NCBI GenBank assembly: GCA_016785225.1
Contig: JAFBJZ010000623.1
Coordinates: 1,216,501 to 1,280,500 of the forward strand
DNA length: 64,000 bases
Reading direction: 5' to 3'
DNA from: Psettodes erumei
Taxonomy: Eukaryota; Chordata; Actinopteri; Pleuronectiformes; Psettodidae
Positions 37,001 to 48,400 of the stretch are shown piece by piece. The notes beneath the pieces are model-generated. The model did not search any database. It worked only from the letters and a program-made list of their open reading frames with translations, and was not told the origin of the DNA. Position 1 is the stretch's first letter. Each line of letters begins with the position of its first letter. The translations under genes were made by a program, and so were the position numbers.

Positions 37001-39088
37001 AAACTTGGCCTTGGGGGTGAAGGTTTTCCATCACTGCTCGAACAAGTGGAAAACGCACACTCATCTCAGCCCGCCCCCCCAGATGTTTCCTGTGTAGAGG
37101 GTCCTGTCATAAAAAAGACCACGTTCCTCTGCTCAAAACTCACCATACTGAAATGCGCTGTCATAGTCTGGCGGGAGAGAACAGAGAGAAGCAGATTTAC
37201 CCGCTGACACACTTCAGAGAGAACTCATGATATGACAGTTATTCAGCAGTTTTACAGCCTCAGTCATAAATCTGGTCATTAGCCAGTTTGGTGCCAGTAC
37301 CAATGGAGCAGCATCTTAATTTGACTTTTCTTAGCTTTCATTCAAATCATACCCACCTTTGTCCTCATCTGCTGCCGAGGCTGTGGCAAAGAAGAAGGAA
37401 GAATCGTTAGTCTGTGTGGCACAGTGTACGCTGCCTCCAAACTCCAACTTGTATTCAAGTAAAAGTGTCCTCGCTGGGCTTTTATAATCCTATAACGATG
37501 AATAACTTTGGAATAATGAATTCAGCAGATATTGCGTCAGTACATTAAGATCACAGTCCCAGTCATGCGGTGCTTTTGTCACATACACAATATTTTACAA
37601 TCAACACTTGTTCCACTTTCTGTTAGACAGTCAAATTATCCTAAATTCAGAAAACTTACTGTAGTAGAAAAGTGCAGTAAAATCGATCATTACAAACTGT
37701 ATGATTCATATTTATTTCAACAACTGTCCTGTCAGCAGTGTGGGAAAGAGAAGACCTCTGCTCTGTCACATCTCTCTGCTCCCAGCTGGGAAAACATGTC
37801 TGCTGCATTACCGTTGTGCCTCTGCTGTTTGAGCGCTTGCTGGGAAGTATACTGTACCTGCTAATAATCTAGATCACAACCCCCCCCATTCAGTAACATC
37901 AAGAAAACAAGTACAATAATTAAAGAGACAGGTTCCCTCAGTATACTGATAAAGACACAGAGCAGACTGACTTTATTTGCATGAACGATCTAACCTTGGA
38001 GTAGCAACATTTCACAGAATTATTCTTACATATCTCTTTAAAATATTCAACAGACTGTAAACAGCTTTTATGTGTCAGCGAGTCTTAGTGGCTGTGCACA
38101 TAGAAACCTTGACAACTGATGCTGAATACAGTAAAATGATATTCTTTGAATAATTTCTCTGAGCATTTTTCTTTTTTTCATTTTATCCCAGCAGCTCCTC
38201 AGCATCAGTTTAGATGCTAAAAGCAGAGAGATTCTTCTGACATCTGGTATAAGAATTGTGTCTGTCCTGAGCTGTTATAAATGAGTATGATATGGCTGAA
38301 GCTCTGAACTCAGCAATAGTTTTTTGGATTAAATATTAAGTGTTGGAAGTGTTAAATTTGACCTCATTATGAGGCAGTAAATACTGAGTTAATAGCAAAT
38401 CTATAAAGCAGAAACACATTATACAATATTGGTGCTGACAAGCCTCACGAAACAAGGTCTTAGGAAATCCCAAGGCAAATCTGCTTAGCATCAAGCTCAG
38501 GTGATGGCATGCAGTGCGCACAGAGAAGCAAACCAAAAACCAGGACCTGCTTTAACAATGGAAAACCTGACAGCAGGCCTGAATAAATTATTATTCAAAC
38601 TGTAGTATAAGAAAACATTTACACTGTCGTGACAAGGCCAATTCTCACAGCACAACACTGACATGAAATGGAAACTATTTAATGTAAATTATGCTGACAA
38701 CAATACCACTGGAATGCTGCCAAAAAGACTTGATACACATTGGGCCAAAAACTGTGATTGGCAAGCAGCTGTACCCAATTAGTGAGCAGCGGAAACCAGA
38801 AACCACTTTTCAAAAGGCCATGCATCGCCAGTGACCACTCTAATGCGGTAAACTCACCCAACATTTCCCTGCCAAACGCTGACCCTGTTATACAGACACA
38901 TCAGCACGTTTAGCAGAGTTTAGCAACACACTCATACTAAAGCTACAGGAAAGGGGGCGCAACCGAAGAACAACAACACAGGTCAGTTTCAAAAGGGGAA
39001 ACCGACAGAGCACCAACAAGTGAAAGGGAAGCTCACCGAGTGCAGGAGCAAACCAGGAGCTGAATGCCACCACCGCCACGAGATCCAT
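34005..39088 (-). CDS. FXYD-domain ion transport regulator, FXYD6-like
   Basis: Na,K-ATPase modulator. Exons (right to left): 39037-39088, 37357-37380, 37144-37167, 35772-35846, 34220-34256, 34102-34139, then a stop at 34005-34007; about 84 residues. Signal peptide MDLVAVVAFSSWFAPALA, then SAADEDKDYDSAFQYD with the signature F-Q-Y-D, then YESLRIGGLVFAVVLFLMGI, almost identical to mammalian FXYD6 (YQTLRIGGLVFAVVLF). After the helix comes IVSRKCTCSKKDKSR, the expected Cys/basic juxtamembrane stretch. Phases agree through 34102. The C-terminus (RGPNVEPGVPRV) and its last junction are uncertain: the final exon supplies only part of a codon plus a stop before another donor-like site at 33972. A longer upstream ATG (39118) was not preferred, because the MDLV start matches the family. 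Confidence 0.82.
36646..36668 (+). repeat. Poly(A)/poly(T) tract
   Basis: A run of 23 adenines on the plus strand in the FXYD6-like intron, directly beside the degenerate exon-like sequence at 36600-36643. On the minus strand it is a long poly(T). Confidence 0.9.
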
Positions 39089-41551
39089 TGTACCTGCTGA
39101 TACAAACCAAACACACATGGACTTTGTTAAAAAGTAACATCCAAGTAAAGAGAAGTTAGAATTAAATGAGAATTAAAGGTCCCGATCTGGTCTAATACAA
39201 GCTATGAGCTCACGTTTGGGGTCGTTACTGGTTTATGAGGGTATTGTGCTGAAGTGACATAAAATGACTCAGCGTCTTCATTAAATGGCTCTCAGAGTCT
39301 TACAAGAAGACCCTGTTTTCAAAAAAATATAATTATCTCATATTTAATACCTCCCAGAAACTACCAGCCAGTTAGCTTTTGCAGAACAGTAGACCAGAAA
39401 CGGGAGAACATGCTTGACGTTCGAACTCGCTCATGTGTGTGAAACTGCAGCTGTAAATGACGCTGTTAAAGGAACAGTCATAAAGTAGCAGAGGCACAGA
39501 TATCTGGGCCTACATCTCCAATAATGCAAATGAATTTGAGAAGGCTCCTTCCAGACCCACAGAAGATGTTACACAACTGTTTTTACAGGCTAAATGGCAC
39601 TCAAACTTAATTTCATATGTAAAGTTGGTGGAGTGCCCCATTGAAGAGACCATTCCTTGTTGGATGTCAAAGTTCCATCTCGGCCGCACCAGTTGTGTCA
39701 CTTCACTTGTGTTATTGAGCTATGTGCCTTAATAATATAGCCTCCTGATTCTGAGGGGAGAGAGTCCATTTCAGGATCGGCACATGAAAACAGGGTCTTA
39801 GCAGCGGAGCGGTGAAAGGCAAGGCTGGTGTTGTGTTGCATTTGATATTGGTCAGCGGGTTTGGACGAAGCATGACTCGCCTGGGGCTATTTTTCTGTCT
39901 ATATATCATTGAGGACATTCTTTGAGATTATCTTACACCCATAGGTTTACAGGATAAGGTTCCACAACCAGGCTCGTGATTGGGAGCCAGGAGTTGCATA
40001 AGCGTTGCAATTTATGGACACATACCCAGAGAGCATGCTTCACAGTCACAGCAGACCAATCCAATCCAAAAAAGTTATGCAGTGGGTAGAGAGAGCTTTA
40101 GTCTCACACTTGCAGTGAAGTTCAGAGCGGTGCTGGGATTTCGTGCTTGATAAGGTGCTGGAGTGAAGGAAAATGAACACCTCAACCACAGGGGCAGGAT
40201 TAACAGCAAAGGCCTGCCAATCAGGTTTAATCCAACGAATACAGGGCGAATAATTAGAGCAAGACACAATCCAGTAATCTTGTTTGTTAGCCTTTTGATG
40301 GATGTGAAGGAATATAACAGCAAAGAAGCCCACGGATTATAATAAAGTTGGATTATCCTGGCCAAGTTGTAATTCGGAAAGAAAGGTTTGCTTACATGAA
40401 CCCTCACATACAACCCCCATACGTGTACTGCACACGTGCACTCCAAACACACATATCATCACCATACTGTAATATGTTTCTTTGTGTTCTAGTCCGCCTG
40501 AAACTTGAGCCTGACAGACGCTGTTCTCGTCAGTTACCGCGTGACTGACTGGTGGAGATGTGACCACAGTAACGCTTCGAGCCGCGGCGCACGGTGCCGA
40601 GCCGTGTCAGTTAACTGTACGGAACCGCTCGGATGGCGTGGCACTTCTAGGCAGGAGAACACCGAGACAACAGTCCGACCGAGGGGACGCGCTTCAACAT
40701 ATTCGACGTAATGGGGAAAACACGAGGGGATGCGAGAGCAATTAAAGGGTCACATGTTCACGTTGGCATTTGGTTGGAAGATGGAATTTCGGAGTCTTGC
40801 TCCGGTGAAAAAGTAGACCTCCGCAAGACAAACACGGGGGACGCAGAAAAGTAGTTTTGGACGTCCCCAGCTTCAGGCTTTAGGCAATTATGACAAATGT
40901 ACGTCATGTAAGAATAAGCATTAATTGCACTGGACCGTTAAATGAACTTACCGTGTATCAACCTCCTATATAAACTCTTAATGTGAGGTCTTTCCGCCCA
41001 GTGAGCTGGACTCCGCTTCAAGGTTTTCCACTAGTTGAGTTAGGAGGAAAAAATCTATTACGAGCAAAAATAGAAATAGTAAGCCTTGGTTAAAAATGAA
41101 TGGTCTGCTTCTGTAGGCTCAGTAAGGCTGCGGTCCTCCTTGGTCTTGTCTCAGGAATGAGAAGCGGGGGAGGGGGAGGGGTGGTAGCGCTGGGGGTGTG
41201 AGCGCTCTGCCACTGAAGGTACTCTCAAAAACATGACCCCAGCTGCACGAAGATAAACAGCGCAATTAGAGCTGCGGCCCAGCGCCACTGAGAGGGGGAA
41301 GGGAGATCATTGCCATGGGGATAGATGATTTGATATTGAGCTGAAGAAGCCACCCCCCCCCCCAATCCAAATAAAACAACACATAGCCAGCATTAAAAAG
41401 TGAGCCCGTTGTACTGCTGTATAACATCAAGTGGATCAGTGCAGTGAAGTGAAAGCATGAACAGTAGTGCGCCTTCATGGTGGGATACCGTTTCCCTCAG
41501 CTGTGTAAAAACTGTGTGCCCAAGGTCTCTCCCACACCGACCCCCCTCCCT

Positions 41552-41553
<2 letters not shown>
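39089..41553 (-). other. FXYD6-like 5' region and candidate promoter
   Basis: The minus strand has an acceptor (CAGCAG|GTACA) immediately before the ATG and a donor (ACACG|GTAAGTTC) at 40950-40951, so a non-coding first exon to the right of 40952 is likely. CpG density is raised at 40560-40870, consistent with a promoter region. No other exon was recognised. Confidence 0.35.

Positions 41554-41592
<39 letters not shown>
41554..41592 (+). repeat. (CA)n microsatellite
   Basis: About 19 uninterrupted CA units preceded by a C-rich stretch. Confidence 0.95.
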
Positions 41593-41597
<5 letters not shown>

Positions 41598-41961
41598 GCA
41601 AATACCGAGAGCTTTACTGGCAGCATGTCCTGTCTGCTGAACATGGGCTGTGATATCAAGGGTGTTTCCTATCAACTGCTGTGGGTTGTTAAATGTAAGA
41701 GTGTGGAGTTGTGTACTTTCTTTTCCCATTCTGCACTGAGGAGCTCCAGTACAGTTAGCTGCTCAACACATCAAGTTTACACAAGATGCAGTTTTTTTTA
41801 AAATGCAGAAGCCACACACCCACATTACCCATATGACAGTCATGCATTTCCAGTTTAGACTGTTATACAGAAGCCTCTCTAAAGGGTTTGTAGAGATACA
41901 CTGTAAATTCTTTTTAAAAATTAAACAAATAGCTGAAGCACACAGTGGAATGAAAAAAGTA

Positions 41962-41967
41962 TTTATT
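41962..41967 (-). terminator. fcgbp: Poly(A) signal of fcgbp
   Basis: TTTATT on the plus strand (AATAAA minus), about 470 bases after the proposed stop at 42435. It supports the tiny terminal coding exon. Confidence 0.5.
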
Positions 41968-42434
41968 GGTCATAAGAGTAATGATATTTTGTAAAATGTA
42001 AGCCCCATTTTTCCAACTAGACAAGTATAATGAAAAAAATCAGATGCGAGACATGTGCCTGAACTTCTCAGCAGGAGTTATGCGGAAAAGTTCTTTTTCC
42101 ACTAGGTGGAGATGTTGGTCAAGAATGAGCCAGATTTTTCTACAACTCTAAAATGAGCACTGGGGGACCAGACCTCTGACAAAGAACCAAAAACCATTTT
42201 ATGAATCGAGAGGACTGGAGAAGTTATGGTGGTTTCACAACTAGATGTAAACAGGCAACTTTCAGCTGAATGACGTCATTCTTCTTCATCATTTTTAATG
42301 GAGATAAAAGCCACAATCCGCAGCTGTTTCTTTCATGAGGAAACATCAGTTTCTGGCTCTGAGAGGAAACAAGTTTTCCCCTTTTTTAAAAATCCATATA
42401 ACATATGCTTCCTATCGCCACAGAACCGACATCT

Positions 42435-45400
42435 CTACAGGCCACTGAAAAGAAAAAAGAAGAATTGCAGTCAATAAGCGCTGGAGCAAGGTAAAATCAT
42501 GTTCACTCAGGTACAACAGAGATTACAAGCAACACTTCTGAACATTTTAAAGGCAAACACTCAGGAGCAGCACTAATTCTGAGGGGTATTTTCTTGTGTT
42601 ATTTAGGGGCTGGTATTGATAGAATTCCTGAAAAATACCTGAATATACCCTTCCCCCGAATGAAGAGAGGGAGGGGGATGTGCAAAATTTTGCTCTCTAA
42701 GGGACTGACTTAAGGCTAGAACATAGAACCAAAGATGAGGGCTCAAATTAATATTGCACCCAGATGAGCCTTAAGTGTCCTTGGATGACAAGCAGTGATT
42801 GGATTGCAAGCTTGGTAGCTTTTGATGGCCATGCCTGTCAGACTCACCTGCTTTTTAATCAGTAATTACCATAGGGGATTCTCTGGCATTTCTTAATTAA
42901 ATTGGATCAAATGCAATTAAAAACCACACTCATTCCTTTAAAAGGGCTCTGTGGAGTCCTTGTTTAGTTCTTGCTGTTAAGAGAATAAGCGGTTGAATGG
43001 TCATAGCACCGTCCCATTTCTCACTGATCTGTACTTGATAATTTCAGTGGTCAAATTAAGTTTGCAGTTTGCATAATAAAGGGGAATAGAGTTCAAGATT
43101 AAAACTTCTACTTTAACTAGGATTGTGGGTTAAAAGCGTAGATGTGCAGGCAAAGTTGTTATACTATTAAAACAATTAAAGTTAACACCAGGAGCAAAGT
43201 GATGAGAACATGTGCTTTAGCAAACGACTATCTTTATCCATGCACGAAATGCAGCAATGTGTCTTTGCCCATTACATTAATACAAAGGAAATCTTCATGA
43301 ACTCACCATCTAGAAAAGTCCGCAGCACTCCAGGACCTGACAACCACAGACACATCAGCAGTAATTTTCCCATCTGCGGTCCTCATATCATCTTTGGAGT
43401 TGTTATTGTAGTTGCCACAGGCACCACACATTTTACTGGACAGTGATCTGTCAATGTTGACGGTGACCTCCTGTGAAACTGAGTAGGTGATCCGCACAGC
43501 AGACACCCTCTCGATGATCACGTTCTTCTCTGAGATTTTGACAGATAGTTCACTTGTCACTTTGCTGGGAAGAGACACTTTCCTGCCGTTTACCTGGATG
43601 AAGTGATGGAGGGGAAAGAAGAAGAAACAAAAATTCAAATGCGGCGGAAGAAAAAAAATCTACATCAAACCTCCTTTATCCCTTCCAGCTCTTCTCACCC
43701 AGATCACATGCTGGCTGTTCACCGTGACAACAGTGTCCTTGAAGAACACATACACAGTGGCAGCAGTAGGAGAGGAACCTTTACTGCAGACTCTGACATC
43801 CACAATCACACGGAACCACAGCTCGGCGGTCTCGTCACACAGAGATGCCACTTCGAAGGCCCCTTGAACTCCTACAGCTCCAGACATGCCATCAAAGGAA
43901 CTGAACTGACCAACTTGGCTGATGCTGCAGTGGCCGTGTTTGACATGGCAACCTCTGACCCCATCTCTTACGCCACAAACCTCCCCACTGGCACAGGACA
44001 GCTTTTCACACTTGACCAGACCAGAGGCCTGACACACACACTTGGACTTACAATCTTTGTCCACAACTGCTTGGCCCACCTGGAAACACACATGATGAAT
44101 GGTGTTAAAATAAGTTATCTTCTAATTTAGTGAATACTGTGTTACATCTCTATTCATGTGTAAATACTATGACAACAAAAGAAAGTCTTTGTTATTTTTA
44201 TAAGCTGCTTTCTTTCATGACTTTCATGAATATCTTTCGCTAGAGCAGTAATATCTCAGCATAGTTTTACCATCAGATATTTCCCGTCATAGACACACCC
44301 ACAGCTTTCAAAGGGCACGCATTGGACGCCATCAAAAACAAAGCCGGCATCACACTGGCACCCTTCAAAACAGCTTTCAGAACAGGTTAATGGGTAAATA
44401 AAGCTGGCACAGGTCTCACCACAGGTGTCTGCACACACTTCATAGTGACTGTGAGGAGGGCAGGAAGCAGCTAAAAGAGTAGAGGACATTTGTAAGTACT
44501 TTGTATGTGCACTTGACATTCGAACAAACAAAAACCGCAGACTATTCGCCAGCTAAAACAGAATTATTGGTAGCTTACGGCAGAAGGAGCTGCTCCTCCA
44601 TGGTGTGATTTGAACTCCTGCACTTTGGCAGGCCAGTGCATAGGCCTGTACACTGTCACACAGAGTATCTTTGTTGCCATCCACAGCGCAAACATCAAAC
44701 ACGCAGTTAGACACATACACTGCTGGATCAATTTTATTGTGGCAGGCTTTGAAGGGCCCATTAGGTGCACTTATGATGCCACAGGAGTCTGGTTTTCTGT
44801 ACAGTGTAGCCTTGGCCTGCTCACATACCGGGCACTGTCCTCCACAGCCACCGCACACATAGCCAGGCAGGTCCACCACCCATGCTTTTCCAAATACATC
44901 AACACTGTTTGTTTTTCTACCACCGGGAAGTATGAAGTCATCACCAGGCTTCTTGTTGTAGTTGCCGCAAAGACCACACATCTTATTCTGATATGTAGAC
45001 GGTATGATCACCTCAACATAATAGACAGTGTCATAGAGGACTGTCAGACCAAAATCTGTTCGGACAATTACGTTGCGACCTTCCTGGGTGACCCTAAGAC
45101 GCCCATTGTCCAGGGTGAGAGGAAGGTTTAGAAGTTCATCATCCACCTGAATGGAGAGAGATGAAGACATTAATCACATTAAGGCATTTTTGTTTTAAAA
45201 TAAATAAACATGTACAAATATAACCACAAGAGTGTTTTGGGTAAAGTTGCTGAACTTACAATGACTTTCCAGGGCATTTTCTGCTGGATGTAAATGACAA
45301 AACCATAGACCGTCACTGCAACTGACTTGGTAACAGACACTTTTCCATTTCCATACTTCTCATTCCCCTGAGTTACAGTGAATGGCGTCAGCTGCCCATT

Positions 45401-48400
45401 GTCATCATTACAAACCTTGGCCAACACATAGACACAGGTTCCCTGGAAATCAAATCTATGGCCATCAAAGGAAATGTAATGAGGGTCACCAGAAGCGACA
45501 CACTTGCCTTGCCCCATAGGGTGGCAGCCCTTCACTCCATTTACAAGCTTGCAAATTTCTCCTGGACGGCACTTGGTCTTCTGGCAAGATACCGCCCCGT
45601 TCTCTCCACAGATGCATTGCTCCACGCACTCAGTTTCAGGGTAGAAGACTTCTCCTTTCCTATAGTAGTGACCATCATATGAGCAGCCACAGTCTCTCAC
45701 AGGCATGCAGGTACCCCCACTCAGCAGGTAGCCTTCGTCACACTCACAGGCTTCTCTACAGTGCCTGTGACAGGTCGTATGGGAGGTTAACCTGGCACAG
45801 GTGACTGGGCAAGCCGTGGCACACAGGGTATAATGGCTGTTAGCTGGACATACCATTGCTATGGGATGGGATGAGAGCAGTGGGAGAGGAACACAGTAAA
45901 AGATTGGATAAATTTTTCAAATGAGATATTTGAAATATGAAAACAAACAAACAAACAAACCAAAAAACACAAACTCACGACAGAAGGTATTTGTTCTCCA
46001 GGAGTGGATGGTGATTCCTTGGCTCTGACAGGCAGAGACGTACACTCCCACTGCATCGCAGACTGCTCTGTGGTGGCCACGATAATGACAGGCATCATAC
46101 ACACAGTCCGCCAGGTAAGGAGCAGGGTCCACTTGGCTGTGACAGTCTCTGAAAGGCCCTGCTTTGTCAATGATAATTCCACAGTGCTTCTGGGCTTGGT
46201 ACTCCTTCCTCTGGGAGTCTGAACAGGCCTGGCACCACGGCCCCTGGCAGACAGATGAACAACCTGGTACAAGGGCCACCTGCCAGCTCTCACCCAGCTT
46301 GGCTCCATCAGGGGCGATCTGGCCGTTCCGCATGGTCAGGTCATCCTTTGCGTTTCCATTGTAGTTGCCACACAGACCGCAAACTGCACCCTGGTAGTTG
46401 CTGGGCAGAGTAACACTCACCATGCTCTGCCAATCAAAGGTCATGGTGATACCAGCAGCCGTCTCGACAACAGCTGTCCAGCCACTGATAAACACGAACA
46501 GCTCATTATTGTACTCCAGAGGCAATGAAGTAAGCTGCCCATTCAACTGAGGAGCAGAAAAGAAAGGAGGGAGGGGGGAATTTCTTTAGGAGACTAAAGA
46601 TTTGTCCTTAATATGCAATTAAATATATATGCAGAAGAGCATGAGCAGTGTCAGAATTAGCACGAAAAGTATTATCATCCCCTAATCTGAATAAGGCCCA
46701 TGGTATCTGTCCTTTTTTATTCTCAGTACTGTAACTTCAAACTGTTTCCCATTTCATTTCTCTCCAGAATTCTATATAAGAATAAGTCTGTGATTAATTC
46801 TTCATGGGTTTTTTTTTTATTGCATCTCCAATATGCTTCACATTATCCGTAACTCCACATCCATACTTACCAAGACCCTGTAGGGGTATTCTCTGGTGAT
46901 GGTGAGGGTTAATCCATTTATGGAAAGCATGACTGTCTTTGTGTAGGACACGGCCTTGCTTCCCCGGTGGTCATTCTGCACAGTCACCTTGAACGGCACC
47001 AACTCAGGCTGCTGAGAGCACAGGCCCACCAGCTGATATACACATGTTCCCTGGAAGTCATACCTGTGGCCATCAAAGGTGCGGTAGTGTGGGTCACCTG
47101 AGGCTGTGCATATGCCATAACTGAGGGGTCGACAGGCGCGCTGACCATCCTGTAGGGTGCATCTCTCGTTGGCAGAGCAGTGCGCCTCACGGCACGTCAC
47201 CATGCCCAGGGTTGCGTCACACTTGCACAGGCGACCGCACGTCTCATCAGCCCAGAATTGCTGGCCTGGCTTGTAATAGCGACCCTCATAGGAACAACCA
47301 CATGTTTTAGCTGGCACACAGACACCAGCACTTAGAACATAACCCGCATCACAGACACAGGTCTCCACACAGGTACTGTTGCAGGTTTGCTTTTGTTCAG
47401 GGTAAGGGCAGGATGGCTGGCAGGGGCTGGCGCACTCTTCATAGTGGCTGTGACGCTGGCAGCTCATTGCTGGGTAGAAATTAAATTTAGAAGGCATTAA
47501 CCCTCCCTCAAAATATACAAACGTTAAATATTAAATATTTGTGTGATATCCCCGGAAATACTCACGACAGCCAAAGTCTTTTCTCCATTTCTTGATTATT
47601 ATTCCTTCCTCACGACACTGCCTGCTGTAGGAGGACAATGCCTGGCACAGCATCTTCTTGTCTCCCTTATTCATACACATATCATACACACAGCTGTTCA
47701 TGAAGGCCTGGGGGTCCAGTTTTCCATGACATCTATGGAACAAACCATTGGTCTTGGCTGTGAGGGCTCCACAGGAAGCCTCAGTCTCGTAGAGCTTAAC
47801 TTGGTTCCCATCACAGGTAGGGCAGTTTTCTTTGCATGTGTCCCAGCAAGGATGGTCCTTGTCCTGGTCAGGCGTTTGCCAGCTCTTGGCCCACTCTATC
47901 ACTGACGTGACAGCTTTTCCGGCTGGATTCTGCAGCTCATCATGGATGTTGCCATTGAAGTTGCCACACAGACCGCAGACACTGCCAAAGTAGCTGCTGG
48001 GCAGCTTGATGTATATTTCCCAATTCCAGTCATAAGTGACAACAAGGCCAAAGTTTGTCTCCAGGACTGCAGTGTAACCATTGTGAACCACTGACACTTC
48101 ACCGTCACCTAGCTTTACTGGAAGATTAAGCAGCTCCCCGTTCACCTGAAGGAGATGTCAGATTTTAAGTGTATATGTAATACATACACACACACACACA
48201 CTGATGGTCAAATGCATTACACAACATTACACTAAAAACTAAAATCTTACCGTGACTTGACCGACTTTGTTCTTGAGCATGGTGATGGTGTAGCCATATA
48301 CAGACACAAACACCTCTTTGACATAGGAAACTACCATGTTTCCTCGGTTGTCATTCCTCTGAGTGACTGAGAATGGCACTAGACCATCCAGATTCCCACA

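Noticed and set aside
43603..44130. A 175-residue plus-strand open frame opposite fcgbp
   Set aside because: It is the complement of real fcgbp exons 19-20, whose minus-strand translation has VWD/VWC cysteine patterns; the plus frame has no domain or splice logic.
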